Shown here piece after piece: positions 34,948 to 45,205 of a stretch of 64,000 nt of DNA. Both the position numbers and the translations under genes were made by a program. The notes beneath the pieces were generated by a model. That model was given only the letters and a program-made list of their open reading frames with translations. It was not told the origin of the DNA and ran no database searches. Location: contig NZ_JALPSC010000001.1 in the NCBI RefSeq assembly GCF_023217965.1, positions 620,001 to 684,000 of the forward strand. The letters run 5' to 3'. Source of the stretch: Prevotella sp. E13-27. Its GTDB lineage: Bacteria; Bacteroidota; Bacteroidia; Bacteroidales; Bacteroidaceae. Within the stretch, counting starts at the first letter, position 1. Each line of letters opens with the position of its first letter.

Positions 34948-37908
34948 TTACAGTTTCTGTTCTACCTCGATTTCTGAGAATGTCTCAATCATATCACCGA
35001 CCTGGATGTCGTTGAAGTTGACCAGCGAGATACCGCACTCCAAGCCTGTTGCCACTTCCTTGGCATCGTCCTTGTAGCGCTTCAGAGCATCGATATTTGC
35101 TGTATGGACAACTATACCGTCGCGAATGACGCGGGCCTTGTCCTTGTTGTGTACCTTACCCTCGGTAACGAGACCACCGGCAACGGTGCCAACCTTTGAA
35201 ATCTTGAACACCTGCTTCACCTCGATCATACCAGAGACAATCTCCTTCTTGACCTTGTCAAGCATACCCTGCATGGTTGACTTAACCTCATCAATAGCAT
35301 CGTAGATGATAGAATAGGTATTGATTTCAACGCCCTCGCGCTCTGCCAAACGACGTGCCTCGCTTGAAGGACGCACCTGGAAGCCCACGATGATGGCTTT
35401 TGAAGCCGATGCAAGCATCACATCGTTCTCGGAAATCTGACCAACGGCCTTGTTGATGACGTTCACCTGCACCTTCTCAGTAGAGAGCTTGATGAACGAG
35501 TCAGAGAGAGCCTCAATAGAGCCGTCGGTATCACCCTTGACAATGATGTTGAGCTCGTGGAACTCGCCAAGAGCAATACGGTGAGATATCTCGTCGAGAC
35601 CAACCGTCTTAGTGGTGCGGAGCGACTGCTCACGCTGCAGCTGTGTGCGCTTGTTGGCAATGTCGCGTGCCTCCTGCTCGCTCTCCATCACGTGGAAAGA
35701 GTCACCGGCAGTAGGAGCGCCGTTAAGACCGAGGATGATTGCTGGTTCAGCAGGTCCTGCGCTCTCAATACGCTGGTTACGCTCGTTGAACATTGCCTTT
35801 ATCCTACCCCATGCTGTTCCTGCTATAACGACATCACCCTGACGCAGTGTACCATTGCTTACGAGCACTGTTGACACATAGCCACGACCCTTGTCGAGAG
35901 AGCTCTCGATGATTGAGCCGGTAGCCTTACGGTTTGGATTGGCTTTCAGGTCGAGCATCTCTGCCTCGAGAAGAACCTTTTCGAGCAGTTCGTCAACGCC
36001 AATGCCTTTCTTTGCAGAAATCTCCTGACACTGATACTTACCACCCCACTCTTCCACGAGAAGGTTCATGTTTGCGAGGTCCTCACGAATCTTATCCGGG
36101 TTTGCGCCTGGTTTATCAATCTTGTTGATAGCGAATACCATTGGCACGTTGGCAGCCTGTGCGTGAGCAATAGCCTCTTTTGTGGTAGGCATGACAGAGT
36201 CGTCGGCAGCCACGATGATGATGGCAATATCGGTTACCTGAGCACCACGGGCACGCATAGCGGTGAACGCCTCGTGACCAGGAGTGTCGAGGAATGTTAT
36301 CTGGCGACCGTCCTTCAGCTTAACGTTGTAAGCACCGATGTGCTGTGTGATACCACCAGCCTCACCAGCGATAACGTTTGTATTGCGGATATGGTCAAGG
36401 AGCGATGTCTTACCATGGTCAACATGACCCATCACTGTAACGATAGGTGCACGGCTCATGAGATCGTTCTCATCGTCGGCCTCCTCAGTGATAGCTTCCT
36501 GTACTTCGGCACTGACATACTCGGTGGTGAAACCAAACTCATCAGCCACAAGGTTAATGGTCTCAGCATTAAGACGCTGGTTGATAGACACCATGATGCC
36601 TACTGACATACATGTTCCGATGACCTTCACTACAGGTACGTCCATCATGGTAGCGAGCTCAGAGACGGTAACGAACTCGGTCAGCTTAAGCACCTTGCTC
36701 TCTGCTGCCTGTGACTCCATCTCCTCCATCATTCGCTCAGCCACAGCATCGCGCTTCTCCTTACGGTACTTAGCGCCTTTCTTGTTCTGCTGAGTCTTAG
36801 AAGTGAGGCGTGCCAGTGTTTCCTTTACCTGACGTGCCACATCCTCCTCGTTCACCTCAACAGGCTTAAACATCTGACGGTTCTTCTGCTTATTCTTCTT
36901 GCCACCGCCCTGCTGTCCGTCGCCCGAACGCTGTGGCTGGTCACTGAAGTTCTGGTTTCCGCCCTTATTTTTCTTCTTGCCCTGACCCTGCTGGTTCTGT
37001 TGCTGCTTCGATGCAGCCTCGATATCCACCTTGTCGGTACGTATGCGCTCACGCTTGCGCTTCTCTCCACCCATGCCAGCGCCATGCTGCTGGGCCGCTT
37101 TTTCCTCACGCTGCTTGCGCTTCTCCTCCTTAGACTTCTTCTTAGGACGAGTACTCTGGTTGATACTTGACAGGTCTATCTTTCCAAGGACATTAACCTT
37201 CGGAGCCAGCTTAGCCTCGCTCTTCAGAGTGTATATTTCCGTCTCAGAAGACTCAGAGGCAGGCGTTGCATCTTCCACATCGTCATCATCATCTTCAACG
37301 ACAGGTGAATTAACAGGCTCAGCCTCCTGCTTCACATTAGCCTTAGTCTCCTGCTTTGATGTCTCAACAGGTTTTGCAGCTTCTGCCTTCTTCTCGACAG
37401 GAGCATCAACGACAGACTCTTCTACGACAGATGTCTCAACGACTTTCTCTGCCTTAGGAGCCACAGACTGTGCTTTCTTTTCTTCCTGCACAGGGCTTTC
37501 GGCAGTAGCCACAGGTGCAGCTTCTGATACAGGCTTCTCTTCACTCTTCGGTGCAGCAACAGTCTTGGGCTTTCCAATAGAGTCCAAGTCAATCTTACCC
37601 AGCGGAGTGAACTGCTGACGCTGCGCTATCTTCTCCTCAGTAGTAGTCTTCACCACCTCAGGCTGAGAATCCGTACTCACGGTTCTCTTCTCCTTCTTCT
37701 TCGGGAAGAGGTTTGCAGCTTGGGTCTTCACAGCTTTGTCGCCACTGAACTCTGCTACCAAAGCATCATACTGCTGGTCTGAGATCTTGGTGTTTGAAGT
37801 AGCGTCATCGCGTATCTCGCCCAAATTCTTCTTATTTTTCAGGAAATCAACTGCCGTTTGAAGTCCTATATTCAGCTCTGTTAATACTTTATTTAATCTT
37901 ACTCCCAT
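34948..37908 (-). CDS. infB: translation initiation factor IF-2
   Basis: This 986-residue GTPase delivers initiator tRNA to the ribosome. A short N-terminal IF2_N helix bundle ([21 protein letters not shown]) is followed by a long low-complexity stretch rich in Lys, Glu, Ala and Gln. The G domain starts near residue 490 with [14 protein letters not shown], followed by DTPGHEAF and NKIDKPGA. The C-terminal domains II to IV are complete ([21 protein letters not shown]). Length is typical for Bacteroidota. It is third in the conserved rimP-nusA-infB order, separated from nusA by 206 bp of GC-rich palindromic repeats. Confidence 0.97.
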   Translation of the reverse strand: MGVRLNKVLTELNIGLQTAVDFLKNKKNLGEIRDDATSNTKISDQQYDALVAEFSGDKAVKTQAANLFPKKKEKRTVSTDSQPEVVKTTTEEKIAQRQQFTPLGKIDLDSIGKPKTVAAPKSEEKPVSEAAPVATAESPVQEEKKAQSVAPKAEKVVETSVVEESVVDAPVEKKAEAAKPVETSKQETKANVKQEAEPVNSPVVEDDDDDVEDATPASESSETEIYTLKSEAKLAPKVNVLGKIDLSSINQSTRPKKKSKEEKRKQREEKAAQQHGAGMGGEKRKRERIRTDKVDIEAASKQQQNQQGQGKKKNKGGNQNFSDQPQRSGDGQQGGGKKNKQKNRQMFKPVEVNEEDVARQVKETLARLTSKTQQNKKGAKYRKEKRDAVAERMMEEMESQAAESKVLKLTEFVTVSELATMMDVPVVKVIGTCMSVGIMVSINQRLNAETINLVADEFGFTTEYVSAEVQEAITEEADDENDLMSRAPIVTVMGHVDHGKTSLLDHIRNTNVIAGEAGGITQHIGAYNVKLKDGRQITFLDTPGHEAFTAMRARGAQVTDIAIIIVAADDSVMPTTKEAIAHAQAANVPMVFAINKIDKPGANPDKIREDLANMNLLVEEWGGKYQCQEISAKKGIGVDELLEKVLLEAEMLDLKANPNRKATGSIIESSLDKGRGYVSTVLVSNGTLRQGDVVIAGTAWGRIKAMFNERNQRIESAGPAEPAIILGLNGAPTAGDSFHVMESEQEARDIANKRTQLQREQSLRTTKTVGLDEISHRIALGEFHELNIIVKGDTDGSIEALSDSFIKLSTEKVQVNVINKAVGQISENDVMLASASKAIIVGFQVRPSSEARRLAEREGVEINTYSIIYDAIDEVKSTMQGMLDKVKKEIVSGMIEVKQVFKISKVGTVAGGLVTEGKVHNKDKARVIRDGIVVHTANIDALKRYKDDAKEVATGLECGISLVNFNDIQVGDMIETFSEIEVEQKL

Positions 37909-37912
37909 ATTT

Positions 37913-38112
37913 TAAACCCACCCCCTGCCCCTCCCGAGGGGAGAGGTGCTTGGTTAGATAGGGTGGCCCAAGCAAGTAATTATTTCATTTATTTCTTCCC
38001 ACTTCATTGTCTATTTAGACTCCTCTCCCCTCAAAAAGGTCAGATGGACAAAGTTACTACTTAGTAGTCTATATAGACTCCCCTCCCCTCGGGAGGGGAT
38101 GGGGGTGGGTTT
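37913..38112. repeat. GC-rich palindromic elements between nusA and infB
   Basis: Two outward-facing elements lie at about 37915-37948 and 38078-38112. Their core is CCCCTCCC-GAGGGG or CCCCTCCCCTCGGGAGGGG, next to a G/C-rich CCCACCCCC or GGGGGTGGG. A third degenerate core lies at about 38020-38035. Two cores are preceded by palindromes of the form AGTCTATnTAGACT. No ORF is present. The same element occurs at 41680-41712, 41817-41904, 50999-51040 and 51130-51198. Confidence 0.75.
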
Positions 38113-38114
38113 TA

Positions 38115-39377
38115 TTATTCGAACTCAGCCTTCAGCACCTCGATCAGATGGTCAACAGTCTCCTCCTCAAGGTCGGCTTTCTCGATGAGCATATCACGTG
38201 GAGCGTTGAGCACAGCCTTCGCGGTGTCAAGACCGATAGCCTTAATGCTGTCGATAACCCACTGGTCAATCTCATCGCTGAACTCATCGAGGTAGATATC
38301 CTCATCATCAGCCTCAGCCTCGCTGACTACACGGAATACGTCGATGGTGTGTTCTGTAAGCATTGAAGCGAGCTTGATGTTGATACCGCCCTTACCGATA
38401 GCGAGACTAACCTCTTCTGGCTGGAGATAAACCTCTGCCTTGTGGTTCTCTTCGTCGAGCGTGATGCTTGTAACCTTTGCTGGTGACAGAGCGCGCTGAA
38501 TGAACAGCTTTGTGTTAGATGTATAGTTGATAACATCGATATTCTCGTTCTGAAGCTCGCGCACGATACCGTGAACACGTGAACCCTTCACACCCACACA
38601 AGCACCTACTGGGTCTATGCGGTCGTCGAAGCTCTCAACAGCAATCTTTGCACGCTCTCCTGGCATGCGGGCCACACGACGTATAGCGATGAGTCCATCG
38701 TTGATCTCAGGCACCTCAGCCTCAAGCAGACGGCGGAGGAAGTCTGGGCTTGTGCGTGAAAGAATGATACGTGGGTTATTGTTCTCGTTCTGAACCTCCT
38801 TTACAAGTGCACGAATGGTCTCACCCTTGCGATAGTTGTCGGCAGGAATCTGCTCGCTCTTCGGCAGGTGGAGCTCGTTGCCCTCATCATCCATGAGCAG
38901 TATCTCGCGCTTCCACATCTGATAGACCTCACCTGCAACGATGGTGCCTACCTTATCCTTATACTTCTGATAGAGAGCGTCGTGATCGAGCTCAAGGATT
39001 TTCGAAGCAAGGGTCTGGCGCAGGTTCAGGATAGCACGACGTCCAAACTTCTGGAAGTCAACCTCCTCACTAACCTCTTCACCAACCTCATAGTCAGGTT
39101 CTATCTTCTGAGCCTCAGAGAGTGCTATCTCCTTGTTCTCATCCTTCACTTCACCATCCTCAACCACCACGCGGTTGCGATGAATCTCAAAGTCCCCCTT
39201 GTCAGGGTTTACAATTACGTCAAAGTTCTCATCTGAACCAAACATCTTTGCCAGTACGTTGCGGAAGCTCTCCTCAAGCACACTGACGAGAGTAGTACGG
39301 TCAATGTTCTTTGTCTCCTTAAATTCCTGGAAGGTCTCAAACATGCTTGGACCTTTCACTTCTTTCTTTGTTGCCAT
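38115..39377 (-). CDS. nusA: transcription elongation/termination factor NusA
   Basis: This 420-residue protein has the NusA N-terminal domain that binds RNA polymerase, an S1 domain (about 135-200, GTIVAGEVYQMWKREILLMD) and two KH domains. The KH signatures are VDPVGACVGVKGSRVHGIVREL-like text near 230-260 and SLAIGKGGINIKLASML near 330. The C-terminal acidic repeats of enterobacterial NusA are missing, as is normal for this phylum. It lies between rimP and infB. The C-terminal end is acidic and ends in a short helical region. Confidence 0.96.
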   Translation of the reverse strand: MATKKEVKGPSMFETFQEFKETKNIDRTTLVSVLEESFRNVLAKMFGSDENFDVIVNPDKGDFEIHRNRVVVEDGEVKDENKEIALSEAQKIEPDYEVGEEVSEEVDFQKFGRRAILNLRQTLASKILELDHDALYQKYKDKVGTIVAGEVYQMWKREILLMDDEGNELHLPKSEQIPADNYRKGETIRALVKEVQNENNNPRIILSRTSPDFLRRLLEAEVPEINDGLIAIRRVARMPGERAKIAVESFDDRIDPVGACVGVKGSRVHGIVRELQNENIDVINYTSNTKLFIQRALSPAKVTSITLDEENHKAEVYLQPEEVSLAIGKGGINIKLASMLTEHTIDVFRVVSEAEADDEDIYLDEFSDEIDQWVIDSIKAIGLDTAKAVLNAPRDMLIEKADLEEETVDHLIEVLKAEFE

Positions 39378-39389
39378 TTATATTGTTTT

Positions 39390-39854
39390 TTATTTGAAAT
39401 TCAACACATATTTTGTGTACTTCACCTCATCCATTGCGAATGTCTTGTCAACATCCACGAGGACAGGGCGTTTCTTTCCTTCAGGTATTTGTTTCTCCTT
39501 TGTGGTGATTACAAAGCTGTTCTCTTCAACAGTCTTCAGCACACCTACATACTTCTTTCCATCGGCAGCGAGCACCTCCACCTCGTCACCGATGTGGTTC
39601 TTATACTGCTGAACGACCTTAAACGGCTGTCCAAGACCTGCTGATCCAACCTCGAGTTCATATTCGTCGAGTTCCTCACCGAGTTTCTCCTGCAGGTAGC
39701 GGCTCAGCTCGGCGCAGTCTTCCACCCACACGCCGTCTGCATGGTCAATTTCTATGGCGATGCGGTCGCCATCCATCATTACGTCAACAAGGAAGTAGTC
39801 GCCTTTCTGCAGCCACTCTTCCACCAGTGTTTTAATTGTTTCCTTATTAATCAT
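39390..39854 (-). CDS. rimP: ribosome maturation factor RimP
   Basis: This 154-residue protein is needed for 30S subunit maturation. The N-terminal domain includes DYFLVDVMMDGDRIAIEIDH and the characteristic CAELSRYLQEKL, then YELEVGSAGLGQPF (normally EVSSPGLxRPL). It is first in the rimP-nusA-infB operon, with 12 nt to nusA. A promoter box at 39916-39923 precedes it, but a strong terminator-like hairpin lies between that promoter and the start codon, suggesting control by attenuation. Confidence 0.94.
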   Translation of the reverse strand: MINKETIKTLVEEWLQKGDYFLVDVMMDGDRIAIEIDHADGVWVEDCAELSRYLQEKLGEELDEYELEVGSAGLGQPFKVVQQYKNHIGDEVEVLAADGKKYVGVLKTVEENSFVITTKEKQIPEGKKRPVLVDVDKTFAMDEVKYTKYVLNFK

Positions 39855-39866
39855 TCTGATTTATTT

Positions 39867-39901
39867 AAAAAGAAATGAGGAGCTTTTGTCAAGCCCCTCA
39901 T
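39867..39901 (-). terminator. terminator-like hairpin in the rimP leader (candidate attenuator)
   Basis: On the minus strand an 11-bp stem (39901-39891 with 39885-39875, one G-U pair) closes a five-base GACAA loop and is followed by TTCTTTTT. It begins only about eight nt after the start of transcription predicted from 39916-39923 and ends about 12 nt before the rimP ATG. It could also terminate read-through from the SusD gene at 39963. Confidence 0.7.
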
Positions 39902-39915
39902 TCCACTGAACGCTG

Positions 39916-39923
39916 CAAAGGTA
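39916..39923 (-). promoter_or_regulatory. candidate rimP-nusA-infB promoter
   Basis: The minus strand reads TACCTTTGCA, with ATTTGCA upstream in the -33 region. It lies 40 bases downstream of the stop of the last Sus operon gene. Confidence 0.6.
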
Positions 39924-39962
39924 CGACAATTTTCGTAACTATGCAAATATTTTTCAGAAAAA

Positions 39963-41774
39963 CTACTTACCTAAGCCAATCTTTCCATTCCAGTTAAGAT
40001 ACCAGTTGTTCTTGTTGGTAAGGTCTTTCTTTATGTCTGCGTCCTTTGTTCCGTTACCCTTACGTGCATATACACGGTCTGCAAGGAAGCCTGTATCGTT
40101 ACGACGCAATGCCATACGCATGAGGTCGTAGAAACGCTGTCCCTCAAAGGCAAATTCAAGGGCACCTTCGGTGAGAATCATACGCTCTATGCTGTCGGTC
40201 TGAAGAGCGAGCGTATCACCCGTTGTAAACTCTGGGAACGCATATTTCTTGTTTGCACGAGAGTCGCCACAGCCACGAGAATGGATACCCTGCTGGTTAT
40301 CGCTCTTGATTCCGTCATAGAGTATGTAGTAGGTATCGTTGAAGTCGAACTGGTTCACGAACGCCGAATCAGATGCGGTATGACAGTAAGGCAACACCTC
40401 GTTCTTGATAACCGTGTTGTTCACGCCTGACTCCAGGAACTTGAATGCGAAACGTGGGTATCCGGCGCGGTTCAGAGCCTCAGCCATGTGGAGATAAACC
40501 ATTTGGCGACGCCATATTCTCACGTTACGAGTATCATATTTCCTGATAGAAGAGATTGTCTCAATAGTACTTGTCTTTGGGTTCAGCACACCCTCACGCA
40601 TGCGCCACCAGTAGCCAAGACGCATATCACCGGACATGTGGTCTTCAAGTCCTTTTGGCACATAAATAGTGTCATTGGTATTTGTAACCATGCAATAGTC
40701 TTGTGCCTCGGAAATCTGGATCAAGCGATTCGATGCAACGATGCTGGCATGATTATCATTCTGATCAGTTATAGAGAAGAGGTTTCTCAACTGGTTATAG
40801 TTAGGATTAGGCACTGAGTCATACTCCTGGGAGATAGGTATCTGAGTTATCAGCTCACCCTGTGGCATATAAGAGTTATATCCAGTCCATCTTAGAGAGT
40901 ATGAATCCCATGTCGTCTGCTGTTCATTTCCCCACGACAAGCCATCAGTACCAGTTGCATAATAGCTGTTCAAGCCATTGCGCGTGCTAATGTACTTGTA
41001 GTAGTTCAACGCAGCCTCACCATAGTGTCCTGCCCAGAGGTTAAGCTCTCCAAGAAGGATATAGAGTGGGAAATAGCTCAGACGAGTGTCAACACCAGCA
41101 ATAGAACCATAGCTGGGATATTCTGTCGCATACTCTGGCACCAATGGCTTCAGGTCATTAATAAGCTCATCGCAGAGAGGTGCAATCTCAAGCATCGGAT
41201 AATCCGTCTCGCGGTCAGCATCCTGCTTTGTCAAAATAGGTTTCGTAACAAAACGCACCTGTCCGTAGTTCAGCGCCAGCTGCAGGTATGTCCACGCACG
41301 GAACGCCTTCACAGCAGCAAACTCACGCATGAAGATATACTGGTTACGGTTATTCTTCAGAGCGGTGTCGGCCTTTGCTATGAAGTAGTTACAGTTGTTT
41401 ATCACTGCATAGTAGTCGCGTGGTGAGTTATAGATGTTATCATCATCTACATTGAACTCTGCAATCTGACGCACGTTTGCCGGAGCATAGTCGGTCAGCG
41501 ATACGAGGTCGCCGCGCAGCTCACCTAACAAGATAGTACGGTCGGCCAGAATCTGCATCTTATCCATGATACCCGTAACAGAATATATGGTATCGACAGC
41601 ATTGCCCAGATGGTCCTTGTCAGCAAAGATGACATGGTCAGACTCTTGCTCAAAGAAGTCTTCACAGGAGGTAAACAGCCCACCTCCGACCCCTCCCAAA
41701 GTGAGGGGAGTCAATATAGCACTAAAGAGCCAAACGGACACATTTTTTATTTGTTTATAAGAAATCTTCTTCAT
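39963..41774 (-). CDS. SusD-like surface lipoprotein with repeat-derived signal peptide, copy B second pair
   Basis: This 603-residue SusD/RagB family protein is the last gene of operon copy B. The signal peptide ends LFTSC (Cys37) and is followed by EDFFEQESDH. Between the usual hydrophobic core and the lipobox is the segment TPLTLGGVGGG, encoded by a copy of the GC-rich palindromic element (41680-41712). The body has the SusD pattern (LRGDLVSLTDYA, KAFRAWTYLQLALNYGQV, ALEFAFEGQRFYDLMRMAL). It resembles the SusD at 29172-30920. It pairs with the SusC at 41907-45164. Confidence 0.9.
   Translation of the reverse strand: MKKISYKQIKNVSVWLFSAILTPLTLGGVGGGLFTSCEDFFEQESDHVIFADKDHLGNAVDTIYSVTGIMDKMQILADRTILLGELRGDLVSLTDYAPANVRQIAEFNVDDDNIYNSPRDYYAVINNCNYFIAKADTALKNNRNQYIFMREFAAVKAFRAWTYLQLALNYGQVRFVTKPILTKQDADRETDYPMLEIAPLCDELINDLKPLVPEYATEYPSYGSIAGVDTRLSYFPLYILLGELNLWAGHYGEAALNYYKYISTRNGLNSYYATGTDGLSWGNEQQTTWDSYSLRWTGYNSYMPQGELITQIPISQEYDSVPNPNYNQLRNLFSITDQNDNHASIVASNRLIQISEAQDYCMVTNTNDTIYVPKGLEDHMSGDMRLGYWWRMREGVLNPKTSTIETISSIRKYDTRNVRIWRRQMVYLHMAEALNRAGYPRFAFKFLESGVNNTVIKNEVLPYCHTASDSAFVNQFDFNDTYYILYDGIKSDNQQGIHSRGCGDSRANKKYAFPEFTTGDTLALQTDSIERMILTEGALEFAFEGQRFYDLMRMALRRNDTGFLADRVYARKGNGTKDADIKKDLTNKNNWYLNWNGKIGLGK
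41680..41712. repeat. GC-rich palindromic element inside a SusD signal sequence
   Basis: CCACCTCCGACCCCTCCC, followed after AAAG by TGAGGGGAG, matches the element between genes at 41817-41904 and elsewhere. It is read in frame on the minus strand as TPLTLGGVGGG. Confidence 0.65.
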
Positions 41775-41816
41775 ATTCTTTCTTACTTAATAAATACATT
41801 TATATATCTAATCCAT

Positions 41817-41904
41817 CCCCCGGGCGCTCGGCGCTTGCGGCGCTTTACCATTCCAATTCCCCTCCCCTCGGGAGGGGTTAGGGGTGGGTTTCTGGGGGTG
41901 GGTC
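41817..41904. repeat. GC-rich palindromic element and associated GGGCGCTCGGCGCTTGCG tract
   Basis: The SusC-SusD junction has the core CCCCTCCCCTCGGGAGGGG, then GGGGTGGG twice. It is preceded by a GGGCGCTCGGCGCTTGCG block that also occurs at 51144-51162 beside the other element copy. Confidence 0.7.
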
Positions 41905-41906
41905 GT

Positions 41907-44900
41907 TTACAGGTTAATCTTCACACCAGCCACGAACGAGCGGCCCTGTGCCAGCTGTCCCATGTCAATACCCTGTCCGAGGACAGCGTTTGTTGATGCG
42001 AACTCAGGATCGCTGCCCAGATACTTGGTAAGAGTAAACACGTTGTTTGCCTGCACCCAGAACTGAATACCCTGGATGAACTCCGACTTCAGCGGCAGGT
42101 CATAGCTCAGAGTTACGGTCTTCAATCTCAAATAGCTTCCGTCCTCAATCCAGCGGTCGCTGAAGCGGCTGTTATTCATTGGGTCCTGGAAGGCTATACG
42201 TGGCATGTCTGTCTGCTGACCTTCAATCTGCCAACGCTGTGTCATTGCAGACGTCTGGTTCATGAAGCGGCTACCCGACTCAAGCTGCTGACGCATGTAG
42301 TTATACACATCGTTACCAAGTGAGTAATTGAAACGTACGTCGAGTTTCAAACGCTTGTAAGACAGAGATGTAGAGATGTTACCGTAGATATCGGGATTAG
42401 GATCACCGATGACAGTGCGGTCATACTCGTTGATTTCACCTGCGTTGCCATGAGTCTGGTCAAGGTCAAGGAAGTTCACGTCACCAGCCTCGAAGTATGT
42501 GCGGCTGATACCATTCTCACCAAGGATATACTTACCTGCGGTCTGTGCCTCAGCAGTTGTTGAGAACACGCCGTTAGTGCGATAGCCATAGAACAGGTTT
42601 GCAGCCTGTCCCACCTTTGTCTGTATGGTAGCGCCGCCAACAGTTGTCAGCATCTCTTCCTTACCGTCGCCAAGAGAAACGATCTTGTTCTTGTAGTGAC
42701 CTACGCTTGCTCCTACTTCCCACTGCCAGTCTTTCAGTGCGAGCACCTTCACATTTGCAGCTACATCGAAGCCCTCATTACGCATCTTACCGCCGTTAGA
42801 CCAGTTCTGTTCAAGACCTGACAGATAGCCCAGTGACTGATAGGTAAGAAGGTTGTCAGTAGTAGAGTTGAAGTAGTTGAAGCTCACGTATATGCGGTTG
42901 TCAGCCATGCTTGACTCCAAACCAGCATTGAAACGGCGTGTGGTCTCCCACTGAATCTCGTCGTTACCGATACCGTCGATAGTCAGACCTGAGATTGACT
43001 TCAAGTAGCGACGAGCACGGAAGTAGCTACGTGCAGCATTGCTGTTGATGTCGTCGTTACCACTTACATCGAAGCCTGCTGTCAGACGCAGATAGTTGAT
43101 GCTGTTCTGCTTTGCAAGCCAAGGCTCATTAGTCAGCACCCATGATGCCTGAATGCCGGGGAAGACGCCCCATCCTGCACCGAACATCTTCAGTCCGGCA
43201 TCCTTACCGAAGCGTGAAGAACCTTCAACGGTCAGGTTACCCTGCAGGTAGTAGCGGCTCTTGTAGTTATAGTTTGCCTGTGCATACCATGCCAGTGAGT
43301 TCCAGTCCTCTGTCTCACCAATGGTGTTTGCATAGAGCAGACTTGAGCTCATGAAAGGAGTCTTATCAGAACCAGTGTTATAACCATACTGGTTGTTGTA
43401 CTTATAGCTCTCAAACAGCATACGAGCACCACCGAAGAGAGTTATCTCGTGAGCATCGTAACGGTTATTCCACATCAGACGTGTGTCGCTATAAACACTG
43501 TTCTGTTTTGAAGCCAATGAACGCACCTCGTTCTCCAGCTTGTTACCAACGCTGTTCACCCAGTAGCTTGGCACACCGTTAAGAGGAATATAATACTTCT
43601 CACTTGTGTTCACAAGGCTATAGCTGAAATGCTCCTGCAGAGAGAGATGCTGATTGAATTCATATTTTGGAGTAACGGCAATGTTCAGCAGTGAGTTCTC
43701 GAAACGGTTCTTGTTCTCTGCTTCAGCATATTCGTTAAGTGCTGCCGGGTTGGCAAGTCTCCAGTTATAGTCGGGATATTTTACGCTAAGAGCCTGGTTA
43801 AGATATGACTCATCATTAATCTCCCACTGGCTGTCAGAGAAGCGTCCCTGACCATAGCTATAAGGATTAAGGAACGGGCTCTTTACATATGCCAGGAACG
43901 ATGGAGATGTAGGAGTTCCCTCTTCGTATGTCGTTGGAGCACCGTCGTTGCGCAGATCGCGTGTCTGGTTGCTGAACGATGCGTCAAACTTCACGAACAG
44001 CTTATCTGTAAGCGAGATGTCGGTATTGAAGCGGATGTTCAGACGTGACAGGTCATTGAATTTCAATGTATTGTCACCCATCATATAGTTCACCGACAGG
44101 TTGTAGTTAGCCACAGCGTCACCACCTTCTACATTAATACCATAGTTCTGTGTCAACGCCTCCTTATAGACATATTCTTTCCAATCGGTGTTGTTGTTAT
44201 GGTACATCGGATAATAGTAAGCATTGTTCTCGTCGAGGAACTGGAAGTCGCTCAGCTTCGTACCAGTGGTTCTAAGCAGGTCAGAAGCGTAGGCACGATA
44301 CTGGTTCTCGTTCATCATTGATATGAACTTCGGTTTCAGCGTAACACCTACCGATGCCGTTGCAGTGATTCGAGTAGCCATGCTCTTTGAGCGCTTTGTC
44401 TGGATAAGGATGACACCGTTGGCACCCTTTGCACCATAGAGGGCTGTACCGTTACGCATCACTGTCACCTTCTCCACGTCGAGCATAGAGATATTTGAAA
44501 GGATGTCGTTATACAGACCGTCGTGAAGCAATGTACGGCTGTACTGCTGCTCCTGGATGACGCCGTCCACCACGATGAGTGGCTGTGCGTTGACATTCAG
44601 TGAGTTCAGACCGTTCATGAAGATAGCGCCACCAATTCCGAGTGTTCCGTTGTGCATAGTGGTATGAGCCACTGCACCGAGCTGCTTCTGAATCTCTTCT
44701 TTCACGTTGACGGCACCTGAATACTTGAAATCATTTGCCGTATAGTCACTGAGCACATTGGTCTCCTTGCTATACTCAGAAGTGAACTTTGAAGAATAGA
44801 GCTTCACCTCAAACTGTTCCTCACCATCCTTCAGCGACATGCGTACAGCGTTGAAGTCTGGGGCAGTGACAATGACCGATGTAGCGATAAGAGGCACTTT

Positions 44901-45164
44901 CAGCTCATAGGTACCATCGTCCTCTGTCAGTACGCTATAGCCGCCAAAGTCAATGGTCTGAACCATTGCACCTGAGAGAGGCTCTCCTGTGGCAGCGTCA
45001 ACGACACGGCCTTTCACCGTGCGTGTCTCGTATTTCTTTACTTTCACAGCCTTCTTCTTTACCACGACCTCAGCCTCATCTTCGTCGAAGTCTTCGTCCT
45101 GGGCTGACATGCTCAGTGGGAAAGCCATCAGCAGCGATAGTCCAAATAAGATATATCGTTTCAT
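41907..45164 (-). CDS. SusC-like TonB-dependent transporter, copy B second pair
   Basis: This 1085-residue outer membrane transporter has the signal peptide MKRYILFGLSLLMAFPLSMSA. The mature N-terminus is unusual: DEDFDEDEAE directly followed by VVVKKKAVKVKKYE, an acidic then basic stretch before the regulatory-like domain (VKGRVVDAATGEPLSGAMV). The plug contains FMNGLNSLNVNAQPLIVVDG and ALYGAKGANGVILIQT, and the barrel ends FVAGVKINL. It is closest in arrangement and C-terminal motifs to the SusC at 25967-29131. The upstream FAS1 lipoprotein gene is 41 nt away, so they are co-transcribed. Confidence 0.92.
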   Translation of the reverse strand: MKRYILFGLSLLMAFPLSMSAQDEDFDEDEAEVVVKKKAVKVKKYETRTVKGRVVDAATGEPLSGAMVQTIDFGGYSVLTEDDGTYELKVPLIATSVIVTAPDFNAVRMSLKDGEEQFEVKLYSSKFTSEYSKETNVLSDYTANDFKYSGAVNVKEEIQKQLGAVAHTTMHNGTLGIGGAIFMNGLNSLNVNAQPLIVVDGVIQEQQYSRTLLHDGLYNDILSNISMLDVEKVTVMRNGTALYGAKGANGVILIQTKRSKSMATRITATASVGVTLKPKFISMMNENQYRAYASDLLRTTGTKLSDFQFLDENNAYYYPMYHNNNTDWKEYVYKEALTQNYGINVEGGDAVANYNLSVNYMMGDNTLKFNDLSRLNIRFNTDISLTDKLFVKFDASFSNQTRDLRNDGAPTTYEEGTPTSPSFLAYVKSPFLNPYSYGQGRFSDSQWEINDESYLNQALSVKYPDYNWRLANPAALNEYAEAENKNRFENSLLNIAVTPKYEFNQHLSLQEHFSYSLVNTSEKYYIPLNGVPSYWVNSVGNKLENEVRSLASKQNSVYSDTRLMWNNRYDAHEITLFGGARMLFESYKYNNQYGYNTGSDKTPFMSSSLLYANTIGETEDWNSLAWYAQANYNYKSRYYLQGNLTVEGSSRFGKDAGLKMFGAGWGVFPGIQASWVLTNEPWLAKQNSINYLRLTAGFDVSGNDDINSNAARSYFRARRYLKSISGLTIDGIGNDEIQWETTRRFNAGLESSMADNRIYVSFNYFNSTTDNLLTYQSLGYLSGLEQNWSNGGKMRNEGFDVAANVKVLALKDWQWEVGASVGHYKNKIVSLGDGKEEMLTTVGGATIQTKVGQAANLFYGYRTNGVFSTTAEAQTAGKYILGENGISRTYFEAGDVNFLDLDQTHGNAGEINEYDRTVIGDPNPDIYGNISTSLSYKRLKLDVRFNYSLGNDVYNYMRQQLESGSRFMNQTSAMTQRWQIEGQQTDMPRIAFQDPMNNSRFSDRWIEDGSYLRLKTVTLSYDLPLKSEFIQGIQFWVQANNVFTLTKYLGSDPEFASTNAVLGQGIDMGQLAQGRSFVAGVKINL

Positions 45165-45205
45165 AATGTTCCTATTTTATTTCTTAGGTTTCAGTTTCAT
45201 TATCA

